Source: CAZAMT01 sp964486145 (GTDB lineage: Bacteria; Bacteroidota; Bacteroidia; Bacteroidales; JAAAOM01). Taken from it: 8,579 nucleotides of DNA. Positions 1-7,178 of the stretch are shown one piece after another (within the stretch, counting starts at the first letter, position 1; every line of letters starts with the position of its first letter). The notes under the pieces were generated by a model. It worked only from the letters and a program-made list of their open reading frames with translations, was not told the origin of the DNA and made no database searches. Location: positions 1 to 8,579 of the forward strand of contig CAZAMT010000173.1 in NCBI GenBank assembly GCA_964486145.1. The letters are read 5' to 3'. A program made the position numbers and the translations under genes.

Positions 1-10
1 TTCAATGTTT

Positions 11-1072
11 TCATTGGAACTGATATCCATAAGCATCTAAAAATTTATCAATAAGCCGCGGTACAGCGTAGTTTTGCAATTCATCATAACCAATTCGTAT
101 CCAGCCAGCGGGCATTTTAAAATGCGGGTCGGTAATTTTAATCTTGAAAAAACAAGCATGAATGATTTGATGCGACAAAACATGCTTAAATTTTTCATCA
201 TACAAAGAAAAGTGAACATCGGCACTATTAAACCATTTCGACCAGTTGTCATGATGGATTATTTCAAGCGGGTCGGTATTTTTTGAGGTTTCAATCAATG
301 GAAACTGATACAATGAATGCCAGATATCTTTTTTGGTGCGCTGCACAATAAAAAATTGATTGTTGTTTTGAACATGCAAATAGTTAAAATACCGGTGTAC
401 CTGCTTTTTAGCCCGACTTTTAAACGGAATTTCATGTACCTTTTGTTGCTGGCAGGCAAAACATGCATTCGAAAACGGGCATGTTGCACATTCAGGTTGC
501 ACGGGAATACATTTCAGAGCACCAAATTCCATCACTGCCTGGTTATAAACAGAGGCATTCTTTTGATTTATAAATTGCGATGACAACTGAAATACCTCTT
601 TTTTTGTAACCTCTTTTCGCACATCCCTGGTAATGCCAAACAATCTTGTAAACACCCGCATAACATTTCCGTCAACAACGGCCACAGGTTCTTCATATGC
701 GATTGATGCAATGGCCGCGGCTGTATAGGGCCCAATACCTTTTAACTTAAGCAATTCCTTATAAGTAGGAGGAAACACGCCGTTGTATGCATTTACAATA
801 ATATTTGCCGTTTGATGCAAATTCCTGGCCCGGCTGTAATAACCCAGGCCTTGCCAAAGTTTCAATACTTTATCCAGTGGTGCTCCTGCCAGTAATTCGA
901 TGGTAGGAAAATTTTCTACAAAACGCAGATAATATTGTAATCCCTGATTGACCCGGGTTTGTTGTAAAATGATTTCCGAGAGCCAAACGAAATATGGATT
1001 TTTTGTATTTCTCCAGGGTAACTCGCGTTTATTCTTCTCATACCATTCTATTAATCTGCCACTTACATCCAT
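11..1072 (-). CDS. mutY: A/G-specific adenine DNA glycosylase MutY
   Basis: MutY removes adenine mispaired with 8-oxoguanine or guanine, starting base excision repair in the cytoplasm. Numbered from the ATG at 1072 the protein has 353 residues, normal for the family. Visible landmarks are the catalytic Glu33 in LSEIILQQTRV, the helix-hairpin-helix LKGIGPYTA (about 110-118), catalytic Asp134 in VVDGNVMR, and the iron-sulfur ligands Cys188, Cys195, Cys198 and Cys204 in C-X6-C-X2-C-X5-C spacing. A NUDIX-like 8-oxoG-recognition domain follows from about 225, with the FKHVLSHQ loop near 295-302. The frame is open upstream to a TTG at 1135, but that adds 21 residues foreign to the family and would cover the likely promoter, so ATG 1072 is preferred. 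It is transcribed away from the HU gene. In many Bacteroidota ssb and gldD lie near mutY, but only 10 bases beyond its stop are visible here. Confidence 0.96.
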   Translation of the reverse strand: MDVSGRLIEWYEKNKRELPWRNTKNPYFVWLSEIILQQTRVNQGLQYYLRFVENFPTIELLAGAPLDKVLKLWQGLGYYSRARNLHQTANIIVNAYNGVFPPTYKELLKLKGIGPYTAAAIASIAYEEPVAVVDGNVMRVFTRLFGITRDVRKEVTKKEVFQLSSQFINQKNASVYNQAVMEFGALKCIPVQPECATCPFSNACFACQQQKVHEIPFKSRAKKQVHRYFNYLHVQNNNQFFIVQRTKKDIWHSLYQFPLIETSKNTDPLEIIHHDNWSKWFNSADVHFSLYDEKFKHVLSHQIIHACFFKIKITDPHFKMPAGWIRIGYDELQNYAVPRLIDKFLDAYGYQFQ

Positions 1073-1110
1073 AAAAATCGACAATTCAGCCTTAAAAACG
1101 ATGTTATTTA

Positions 1111-1142
1111 CAAAAATAATGTAATTCCCTTTCAAATATCAA
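1111..1142 (-). promoter_or_regulatory. Probable mutY promoter (Bacteroidota -33/-7 type)
   Basis: On the minus strand, TATTTTTG at 1118-1111 matches the Bacteroidota -7 consensus TAnnTTTG exactly. A TTG at 1142-1140 lies 21 bases upstream, suitable for the -33 element. Transcription would start near 1104, giving a leader of about 30 bases before the ATG at 1072. This supports that ATG over the TTG at 1135. The call rests on the consensus alone, in an AT-rich region where chance matches are common. Confidence 0.5.
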
Positions 1143-1161
1143 TTTAAAACATATATATTTG
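1130..1161 (+). promoter_or_regulatory. Probable promoter of the HU gene and downstream unit
   Basis: TATATTTG at 1154-1161 is an exact match to the Bacteroidota -7 box TAnnTTTG. An imperfect -33 element, TTTC at 1130-1133, lies 20 bases upstream. The start of transcription would be near 1168, leaving a leader of about 44 A-rich bases before the ATG at 1212. The element overlaps the proposed mutY promoter on the other strand, so the two may compete or be co-regulated. Confidence 0.5.
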
Positions 1162-1211
1162 CATCTCCAAAAGAAATAAGGTAAATAACTGATAATAAAA
1201 GATTTTTAAAA

Positions 1212-1499
1212 ATGACTAAAGCAGATATCGTAAACGAAATTTCAAAGAACACCGGAATTGAGAAAATCACAGTTCAGAAAACCGTTGAAGCGTTCATGGA
1301 AACTGTTAAAGATTCATTAACCAAAGATAAAAACGTTTATCTTAGAGGTTTTGGTAGTTTTATCGTAAAAAAACGTGCGAAAAAAACAGCCCGTAACATT
1401 TCTAAAAATACAACCATCATTATCCCCGAACATTACATACCTTCTTTTAAGCCTGCAAAAACCTTTGTTAATAAAGTCAAAGGACAAGTAAAGAAATAA
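1212..1499 (+). CDS. HU/IHF-family nucleoid DNA-binding protein
   Basis: This small basic protein of 95 residues should bind and bend DNA as a dimer in the nucleoid. The fold's landmarks are present: an N-terminal helical part starting MTKADIVNEI, the GFGSF turn at 46-50, the arm region with RNISKN at 61-66, and the C-terminal SFKPAK segment at 68-83. At position 63, where HU and IHF normally carry the proline that intercalates into DNA, this protein has isoleucine. From memory the RNISKNTT arm is shared by other Bacteroidota HU proteins, so this is probably a lineage subtype rather than a damaged gene. The ATG follows an A-rich leader with no Shine-Dalgarno sequence, as is usual in the phylum. 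It is divergent from mutY and 38 bases ahead of the next small gene, with which it is probably co-transcribed. HU versus IHF subunit cannot be decided from sequence. Confidence 0.95.
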   Translation: MTKADIVNEISKNTGIEKITVQKTVEAFMETVKDSLTKDKNVYLRGFGSFIVKKRAKKTARNISKNTTIIIPEHYIPSFKPAKTFVNKVKGQVKK

Positions 1500-1537
1500 T
1501 TCAGAACAGTTTAGCTTAAAAAAAGAAAGAAAATATT

Positions 1538-1630
1538 ATGCCAAGCGGAAAGAAAAGAAAAAGACATAAGATGTCTACCCACAAGCGTAAAAAAAGATTG
1601 CGTAAAAACAGACACAAGAAGAAGAAATAG
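1538..1630 (+). CDS. 30-residue basic protein, bS22/mS38 (AURKAIP1/COX24)-like, likely ribosomal
   Basis: This short frame runs from ATG 1538 to TAG 1628-1630 and encodes 30 residues, of which 12 are Lys, 6 Arg and 3 His. The core KMSTHKRKKRLRKNR resembles the pattern of the AURKAIP1/COX24 domain (K-M-x-x-H-K-x-K-K-R-x-R), found in mitochondrial ribosomal protein mS38 and in the mycobacterial small-subunit protein bS22. By that likeness it would bury itself in ribosomal RNA of the small subunit. The start is preceded by an A-rich leader without a true Shine-Dalgarno sequence. It sits 38 bases after the HU gene and ahead of the RNase G gene, a context of RNA and nucleoid functions. The match was made by eye and the composition is strongly biased, so the family assignment is less certain than the gene itself. 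Another possibility is a different lineage-specific ribosomal protein such as the bL38 described from Flavobacterium, whose sequence I cannot compare here. Confidence 0.8.
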   Translation: MPSGKKRKRHKMSTHKRKKRLRKNRHKKKK

Positions 1631-1663
1631 GTTTACTATAACTCTATTTAACCCCAAAAATAA

Positions 1664-1687
1664 CCTGAAGATACCTGTATTTTCAGG
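1664..1687 (+). terminator. 10-bp hairpin with CCTG loop: terminator or rng leader structure
   Basis: CCTGAAGATA at 1664-1673 can pair with TATTTTCAGG at 1678-1687 over ten pairs, one of them G-U, around a four-base CCTG loop. It begins 33 bases after the stop of the small basic protein gene and ends 69 bases before the RNase G start. The tail (ATTATTTCG) has only a broken T-tract, so it would be a weak intrinsic terminator. It could instead be an RNA processing or regulatory structure in the leader of the RNase G transcript. Confidence 0.5.
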
Positions 1688-1756
1688 ATTATTTCGATCA
1701 GAATCATATGTCTGTCAGATAATACCTCAATTGGATTTATATAATCAGATCAAGTT

Positions 1757-3307
1757 GTGAGCAATGAATTAGTAATTGATGTTACTTCCTCCGAAATAAA
1801 CATAGCATTATTAGAAAATAAGCGGCTCGTTGAACTGCATAAAGAAAAGAGTAACTTACAATTTACAGTCGGAGATATTTATCTGGGTATGATAAAAAAA
1901 ATCATGCCCGGCCTAAATGCTGCTTTCGTTGACGTAGGTTACGAAAAAGACGCTTTTTTACACTACCTTGACTTAGGCCCACAATTCCGATCACTCAACA
2001 AATACCTTGAAATTGCCGTCTCTAAAAAAGGTAGAGTACCTTCCCTGGCAAAGTTTCAGCGGTTGCCGAACATCGATAAAAACGGGAAAATAGCAGATGT
2101 ACTGAAAGCAGGCCAAATGGTGTTGGTGCAAATAGCCAAGGAACCTATCTCAACAAAAGGCCCACGTTTGGGTTCAGAAATCTCCATTGCTGGCAGAAAC
2201 CTGGTTTTGATGCCTTTTGCAGACAAGATTTCCGTATCCCAGAAAATATCATCAAATGAAGAAAAACACCGGTTAAAAACACTGGTGCAAAGCATCAAGC
2301 CAAATAACTACGCGGTAATTATAAGAACAGCAGCCGAGGGTAAAAAAGTTGCTGTTTTGGATGCCGAACTAAGAGGACTTGTAAAAAAATGGGAGTCGGC
2401 ATTCAACAAATTAAACAATGTAAAACCTCCCAAACTCGTTATCGGTGAGCTTGACAGAACCTCAGCAATACTACGTGACATTTTAAATGTATCCTTTAAC
2501 AATATCCATGTTAATGACGAAACCTTGTTTCGTGAATTGAAGAACTACATTATCAAAATTGCTCCTGAAAAGAAGAACATTGTTAAGTATTACAAAGGAA
2601 CCGTGCCGATTTTCGAGAAATTTGGACTTGAAAAACAAATCAAGGCTTCTTTTGGGAAAACTGTTTCATTTAAAAACGGGGCATATCTAATCATTGAGCA
2701 CACAGAAGCCCTGCACGTTATAGATGTGAATAGTGGTAACCGATCAAAAAATGTCAGCGATCAGGAAACAAATGCCCTGGAGGTGAACCTCGCTGCAGCC
2801 GATGAGATTGCACGGCAACTCAGACTGCGGGACATGGGTGGTATCATCGTGGTTGATTTCATTGATATGACCAACAACGATCATAAACATAAAGTGTACG
2901 ATCGAATGAAAGAGGCCATGCAGGCAGATCGTACAAAACATAATATACTTTCACTCAGTAAATTCGGATTGATGCAGATAACCCGGCAGCGGGTGCGGCC
3001 GGAAATGCATATTGAAACAACAGAAAAATGCCCTTCGTGCGGAGGCACCGGTGAGGTGACATCAACCATCATGTTTACCGATGAAATTGAAAATACACTG
3101 GAACAAATTACGGATAAATATCCTTTAAAATCCCTGGTATTGAAAGTACACCCATTCGTGGCAGCGTTCCTGGAAAAAGGGTTCTTCTCAATGCGCAAAA
3201 AATGGCAGAAAAAATACCATCGCAAAATACAGGTCATTGGAATGTCAAAATACCAGTTTCTTGAATATCACTTTTTAACCAAAAACAATGAAGAAATAAT
3301 GATCTAA
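1757..3307 (+). CDS. rng: Ribonuclease G (RNase E/G family)
   Basis: RNase G is an endoribonuclease of the RNase E/G family that trims the 5' end of 16S rRNA and takes part in mRNA decay. The protein has 516 residues. It starts MSNELVIDVT, followed by an S1-type RNA-binding domain from about residue 37. That domain is interrupted by an insertion at roughly 72-115, longer than in E. coli RNase G and, from memory, usual in Bacteroidota. The catalytic Mg-binding aspartates are visible as Asp323 in VIDVNSG and Asp367 in VVDFIDM. The zinc-link cysteines are Cys425 and Cys428 in CPSCGGTG. There is no long C-terminal scaffold as in RNase E, which favours RNase G. The start is GTG at 1757; the sequence after it matches the family's N-terminus and no suitable in-frame ATG lies nearby. 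It follows the HU and small basic protein genes with a 126-base gap holding a hairpin, so it may be co-transcribed in part or have its own promoter. Confidence 0.95.
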   Translation: MSNELVIDVTSSEINIALLENKRLVELHKEKSNLQFTVGDIYLGMIKKIMPGLNAAFVDVGYEKDAFLHYLDLGPQFRSLNKYLEIAVSKKGRVPSLAKFQRLPNIDKNGKIADVLKAGQMVLVQIAKEPISTKGPRLGSEISIAGRNLVLMPFADKISVSQKISSNEEKHRLKTLVQSIKPNNYAVIIRTAAEGKKVAVLDAELRGLVKKWESAFNKLNNVKPPKLVIGELDRTSAILRDILNVSFNNIHVNDETLFRELKNYIIKIAPEKKNIVKYYKGTVPIFEKFGLEKQIKASFGKTVSFKNGAYLIIEHTEALHVIDVNSGNRSKNVSDQETNALEVNLAAADEIARQLRLRDMGGIIVVDFIDMTNNDHKHKVYDRMKEAMQADRTKHNILSLSKFGLMQITRQRVRPEMHIETTEKCPSCGGTGEVTSTIMFTDEIENTLEQITDKYPLKSLVLKVHPFVAAFLEKGFFSMRKKWQKKYHRKIQVIGMSKYQFLEYHFLTKNNEEIMI

Positions 3308-3354
3308 TGGCCGATAATTTTTTTAAATATGTTATTCATTTTTCTATATATGTA

Positions 3355-3362
3355 TATTTTTG
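3355..3362 (+). promoter_or_regulatory. Possible -7 promoter box upstream of dsbD
   Basis: TATTTTTG at 3355-3362 matches TAnnTTTG exactly and is the best promoter candidate in the 129-base AT-rich gap between the RNase G and DsbD genes. No good TTTG -33 element is seen at the expected distance. Transcription would start near 3369 with a leader of about 68 bases. The gap contains no convincing terminator hairpin for RNase G; there is only a run of seven T near 3318-3324 without a stem. Confidence 0.4.
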
Positions 3363-3436
3363 CATTTAAGAATCTTTCAATTTATAAATGGTATTGTAAG
3401 TTGTAATTCGTAATTTCGACAAAAGGTAAAACACAA

Positions 3437-5560
3437 ATGAAATATAACATGAAAAACAGGATAGCATTCATTTTTTCGATTATTTTATTCATAAACACCT
3501 CGTTTGTTTCCGGGCAAATCCTCAATCCCGTGAGCTGGTCGTTCGAGAAAAAACAGGTTGACGGAAATCTGTATGAATTGCTTTTCAAGGCAACGATTGA
3601 TGAAAACTGGCATTTGTACGGTCTGAACATACCAGAGGGAGGCCCCATTGCCACATCTGTAAATTTTAATGATTCAGAAAATTATACCCTGGAAGGATCT
3701 CCAACACCGGAACCCCGGGCAAAAATAAAGCATGATCCCAGTTTCGATATGGATCTGGAATTATTCAGTAACAAGGTGACGTTAAAACAAAAAATAGTCA
3801 GATCAACGGCTGACCCATTTGAAATTACCGGATATGTTGAGTACATGAGTTGTGATGAAAGCCGCTGTCTGCCGCCTTCAGATGAATCTTTCACCTTTCG
3901 TTTTGATGCAGCACAAAGCACTTCAATGGAATCATCGAAATCGAAGGAAACAGTTCAGACACAGCCATTAAAACCAACCGATGACACCATTCAAGAAGCA
4001 ACTGCTCCTCCTGTATCGGTTAACAACAAAGAAGACTCCATCGTTGCATCAGAAAAAACAATGGAAGTTAGCCAAACTAACGATTCAGCTTCAACCAAGC
4101 CTTCATCGGGCAGCACCCTGTGGGGAACATTTATTCTTGCGTTGCTTGCAGGTCTTGGAGGGCTGCTAACTCCTTGTGTTTATCCTATGATTCCGATGAC
4201 CGTTTCGTATTTTATGCGAGGTAAGAAATCAAGAGCAAAAGCCATTTCCGAAGCGCTGGTATTTGGTATTTCAATCATTCTTATTTATACTTTAATTGGT
4301 GTGCTGGTTTCTGTATTCAAAAACCCAAATGCGGTAAGTGCCGTAAACACGCACTGGGTACCTAATTCCATTTTCTTCCTGTTGTTTATCATACTGGCGG
4401 CGTCATTTTTTGGAATGTTTGAATTGGTACTTCCCAGCAGATTGGCTAATAAAGTAGATTCACAAGCGGATCGCGGGGGATATGTTGGAGCATTTTTCAT
4501 GGCCCTCGCAATGACGATTTTGTCCTTTTCATGCACAGGTCCAATTGTTGCCGGCCTTTTAATTAAGGCTGCCCAGGGTGATGTAATGGAACCTATCATG
4601 GGGATGTTTGGTTTTTCATTTGTATTTGCTATTCCATTCACATTGTTCGCGATTTTTCCTTCATGGCTGAAAGGTTTGCCGCAATCAGGTGGCTGGCTTA
4701 ATGCCATCAAGGTTTCCATTGCTTTTGTTATGCTGGCATTCGCATTTTACTTCCTGAATAAAATTGATCAGTCATATCACCTAAATATCCTTAGCCGGGA
4801 AGCTTTTCTCGGTATTTGGATGGTTTTATTTATAATGCTTGGATTTTATTTACTTGGAAAAATTAAACTCCCGCATGACAGCGATTTGAACCATATCGGA
4901 GTTCCACGTTTATTTTTTGCAATTGCCTCATTTTCATTTGCCTTGTATTTATTGCCTGGTATTTTTGGAGCAGATTTAAAAGCCATTTCCGCGCTTATTC
5001 CTCCAAAATCAGCACAAAATTTCGTTATTTCAAAAGGCTTGTCACAGAGTGCTGCTGCCAATCCAATGGCCGATAGCGAAACACTTTGCGGAACACCGTC
5101 ATACAGCGACTTTCTTCATTTGCCACATGGCCTGAAAGGCTATTTTGATTATGAAGAAGCCCTTGCCTGTGCAAAAGAAAAAAATAAACCTGTATTTATT
5201 GATTTTGTAGGACATTCATGTTCTAATTGTAAAAAAATGTATGCCTCTGTCTGGTCTGACCCACAAGTACTGGAAATCCTTAGCCAGGATTATATCATTG
5301 CAGCGCTTTATGTGGATGACCGAACCATATTGCCTGATGATGAATGGATCACTTCGGAAGTTGATGGAAAAGTAAAAAAAACAATGGGTAAAATAAATCT
5401 TGACTTTCAGATAAGTAAATTTAATTCCAATGCACTACCACTATATGCAATTGTTGATGCTCAGGGAAATATGCTTACTGATACGTATAGTTATAATCCG
5501 AAAATTAGTGATATGGTAGATTATTTGGAATCAGGATTAAAAAAATTCAAAGAAAAATAG
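3437..5560 (+). CDS. dsbD: Thiol:disulfide interchange protein DsbD (transmembrane reductase)
   Basis: DsbD carries electrons from cytoplasmic thioredoxin across the inner membrane to keep periplasmic thiol proteins reduced, for example in disulfide isomerisation and cytochrome c maturation. This 707-residue protein has all three parts. A signal peptide covers about 1-26 (cleavage likely near SG-Q). The N-terminal immunoglobulin-like domain (about 30-157) has the redox pair Cys139 and Cys144 in YMSCDESRCLPP. A polar linker rich in Ser, Thr, Lys and Glu (about 158-225) leads to a CcdA-like membrane domain (about 227-510), with Cys247 in LLTPCVYPMIP and Cys366 in SFSCTGP. The C-terminal thioredoxin domain (about 570-707) has Cys595 and Cys598 in CSNC and a cis-proline at Pro668. 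Further cysteines lie at 551 and 578. A second ATG five codons in (3449) is possible and would still leave a signal peptide. The gene appears to stand alone, so its periplasmic clients cannot be inferred here. Confidence 0.93.
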   Translation: MKYNMKNRIAFIFSIILFINTSFVSGQILNPVSWSFEKKQVDGNLYELLFKATIDENWHLYGLNIPEGGPIATSVNFNDSENYTLEGSPTPEPRAKIKHDPSFDMDLELFSNKVTLKQKIVRSTADPFEITGYVEYMSCDESRCLPPSDESFTFRFDAAQSTSMESSKSKETVQTQPLKPTDDTIQEATAPPVSVNNKEDSIVASEKTMEVSQTNDSASTKPSSGSTLWGTFILALLAGLGGLLTPCVYPMIPMTVSYFMRGKKSRAKAISEALVFGISIILIYTLIGVLVSVFKNPNAVSAVNTHWVPNSIFFLLFIILAASFFGMFELVLPSRLANKVDSQADRGGYVGAFFMALAMTILSFSCTGPIVAGLLIKAAQGDVMEPIMGMFGFSFVFAIPFTLFAIFPSWLKGLPQSGGWLNAIKVSIAFVMLAFAFYFLNKIDQSYHLNILSREAFLGIWMVLFIMLGFYLLGKIKLPHDSDLNHIGVPRLFFAIASFSFALYLLPGIFGADLKAISALIPPKSAQNFVISKGLSQSAAANPMADSETLCGTPSYSDFLHLPHGLKGYFDYEEALACAKEKNKPVFIDFVGHSCSNCKKMYASVWSDPQVLEILSQDYIIAALYVDDRTILPDDEWITSEVDGKVKKTMGKINLDFQISKFNSNALPLYAIVDAQGNMLTDTYSYNPKISDMVDYLESGLKKFKEK

Positions 5561-5662
5561 GACTCATTCATTCCCCGGCTTTTTAATTTTGATATTTCAC
5601 TTTGGTATTGCCCTTTAAACAATTACATATCATGATGATATTGCCGGTTCTGATTTAAATTT

Positions 5663-5690
5663 CATATAAAACATGTACTGACTTTATATG
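5663..5690. repeat. Perfect 8-bp inverted repeat, possible operator
   Basis: CATATAAA at 5663-5670 is perfectly inverted as TTTATATG at 5683-5690, with a 12-base spacer. The half-site centres are 20 bases apart, about two helical turns, as expected for a dimeric repressor or activator site. It lies about 170 bases before the transporter's ATG. Being all-AT except the end bases, it could also arise by chance. Confidence 0.35.
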
Positions 5691-5806
5691 TAATTTTACA
5701 ACAATCATCTGATTCTATTTCTTTGATAATGCGATACTTGACTATGTTCATCCATGGTTTTGTTTCTGTATTAAATCCAGCCTCACCCGTTCACCAACAT
5801 AAATCA

Positions 5807-5838
5807 TTGGTTACATTACAAAAAAAATCTTACTTTTA
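5807..5838 (+). promoter_or_regulatory. Possible promoter of the transporter-lipoprotein unit
   Basis: TTG at 5807-5809 and TACTTTTA at 5831-5838 (seven of eight bases of the allowed TAnnTTTG pattern, with A for the last G) are 21 bases apart, close to the usual Bacteroidota spacing. The transcript would start near 5845, giving a short leader before the ATG at 5864. If right, this excludes the upstream TTG and ATG as starts. The match is imperfect. Confidence 0.35.
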
Positions 5839-5863
5839 TCGCCATTCAACTAAATCTACAAAA

Positions 5864-7156
5864 ATGGCAAATAAACGATCTTCATTTCCTCGGGTATTTT
5901 GGGTCGCAAACATCATTGAAGTATTTGAAAGGTTTGCTTACTACGGAATTTACATGGGTTTTGGAATATATCTGCAACAATTGGGCTATTCCAAAGGTGA
6001 TTTAGGTGTAATTCAAAACATTTTTATCGCAGTTTCTTACTTGCTGCCTCTGTTCTCAGGAACCTTTGCTGATAAATTTGGTTTTAAAAAAGTATTAATT
6101 ATTTCTTATCTGGCATACCTGCCTTCCATCTTACTTCTAATTGTTACAAAAACATTTTCGGGTATTGCATTGACCATGCTTTCTATTGGTTTTGCAGCAG
6201 GGATTTTCAAACCATTAATCTCTGCAACGGTAAGAGCCACAACTGATGGTTCCAATAAAACCCTGGGATTTGGAATTTTTTATGCCATGGTAAACCTTGG
6301 CGCTTCTTTTGGACCGGTTGTCATGGGCAAACTTAGCCGGACCATTGGTTGGGACAGTGTTTTTTATGTTGCAGCAGCTACCATAGGAGCTATGTTTCTT
6401 ATTACTGTATTTTTTTATAAAGAACCCAAAAGGGACATTGAAGGCATTTCTCTCGCGCAAAAATTTAAAGATATCGGGACAGCCCTCTCTGATGTTAAAT
6501 TCAGTGTTTTTATTATATTACTTGGCCTTTTCTTTTGGATGCCATTTTGGGCATTTTTCAACACGTTGGCAGTATACATTAATGATTTTACCGATACAGC
6601 GCAGTTATATGAAGGAGTAAAAACGGTAATTGGTGAGCGAATTACCCGGGGACTCCTGGCAAGTGAAGTTGATGGTATTTGGCGCATCAATGCCGAGGCC
6701 ATTTCACATACCGGATATATCATACTTATTTTTCAGGTATTGGTATCCCGAATTTTTGAAAAACGCAGGGCCATACCATCTTTTATGCTGGGTTTATTCG
6801 CTATGGCAATAGGATTTTCAATTTTAGGCATATCTGTAATTACGTCACCAGGTCTGGTATTCTTAGGCGTATTTTTCTGGGCCGTGGGTGAGATGATTTC
6901 ATCTCCGCGTATACAGGAATACATCACCTGGATTGCACCAAAGGAGAAAGCTGGTTTATACATGGGAACGAATTTCCTTGCAACTTTTATCGGCGGATCA
7001 ATTGCTGGGTTTTACTCAACATTGATGGGACATTTTGAAAAACAGGGCAATCCGGAATTTGTTATGTATACCCTGGCTGCACACATGATTTTGGGGATAA
7101 TTGTCATTTGGGGATATTTCAAAATTGTTGGTGAATTCACAGAATTAACTGAATAA
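5864..7156 (+). CDS. POT-like major facilitator superfamily transporter
   Basis: A polytopic inner-membrane protein of 430 residues from the ATG at 5864, with a string of hydrophobic segments consistent with 12 helices. The first helix carries EVFERFAYYG (residues 19-28), the ExxERFxYYG proton-coupling motif of the POT/PTR peptide transporters. Other MFS landmarks are an A-type loop (ADKFGFKK, about 69-76), GIFKPLIS (113-120, like the POT GGIKP motif) and FGIFYAMVNLGASFGP (about 136-151). A hydrophilic loop near 240-280 precedes the C-terminal half. POT members use protons to import di- and tripeptides, but many Bacteroidota relatives are uncharacterised and the substrate is unknown. Upstream starts at 5723 (TTG) and 5729 (ATG) add residues unlike the family and are not used. 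The next gene begins 22 bases after the stop, so the two are probably co-transcribed. That suggests the cargo is a product of, or substrate for, the lipoprotein. Confidence 0.85.
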   Translation: MANKRSSFPRVFWVANIIEVFERFAYYGIYMGFGIYLQQLGYSKGDLGVIQNIFIAVSYLLPLFSGTFADKFGFKKVLIISYLAYLPSILLLIVTKTFSGIALTMLSIGFAAGIFKPLISATVRATTDGSNKTLGFGIFYAMVNLGASFGPVVMGKLSRTIGWDSVFYVAAATIGAMFLITVFFYKEPKRDIEGISLAQKFKDIGTALSDVKFSVFIILLGLFFWMPFWAFFNTLAVYINDFTDTAQLYEGVKTVIGERITRGLLASEVDGIWRINAEAISHTGYIILIFQVLVSRIFEKRRAIPSFMLGLFAMAIGFSILGISVITSPGLVFLGVFFWAVGEMISSPRIQEYITWIAPKEKAGLYMGTNFLATFIGGSIAGFYSTLMGHFEKQGNPEFVMYTLAAHMILGIIVIWGYFKIVGEFTELTE

Positions 7157-7178
7157 TAACTTCTTAAAATCTACCTCT

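Larger units (their letters stand above)
5561..5863. other. Gene-free region between dsbD and the MFS transporter gene
   Basis: About 300 AT-rich bases with no supported gene. No standard terminator with stem and T-tract is seen after dsbD. The stretch holds a small palindrome (ATATCA at 5627-5632 and TGATAT at 5636-5641), a longer inverted repeat at 5663-5690, and a possible promoter at 5807-5838. The reading frame of the transporter is open upstream to a TTG at 5723 and an ATG at 5729. The 47 residues this would add do not look like part of the transporter, so I treat the region as non-coding. Confidence 0.6.

Noticed and set aside
317..583. Plus-strand open frame inside mutY
   Set aside because: Antisense to the MutY iron-sulfur region; no motif of its own.
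1073..1135. Extension of mutY to the TTG at 1135
   Set aside because: Adds 21 residues before a canonical N-terminus, starts with TTG, and overlaps an exact minus-strand -7 box.
1707..1714. TATGTCTG as a promoter for RNase G
   Set aside because: One mismatch to TAnnTTTG and no TTG element at the right distance; not enough to list as a feature.
2881..3237. Minus-strand open frame of 118 codons inside the RNase G gene
   Set aside because: Antisense to conserved RNase G residues including the zinc-link cysteines; no independent support.
4285..4719. Minus-strand open frame of 144 codons inside dsbD
   Set aside because: Lies opposite the DsbD membrane domain, with no recognisable motif; a shadow of the real gene.
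5561..5600. Terminator after dsbD
   Set aside because: A T-run follows CCCCGGC, but no stem-forming partner is found upstream.
5627..5641. Short palindrome ATATCA-TGA-TGATAT
   Set aside because: All AT-rich, six base pairs with a three-base loop; too likely by chance to interpret.
5723..5863. Extension of the transporter to TTG 5723 or ATG 5729
   Set aside because: The added 47 residues do not fit the family, whose N-terminus starts just before the ExxERF motif, and a possible promoter lies at 5807-5838.
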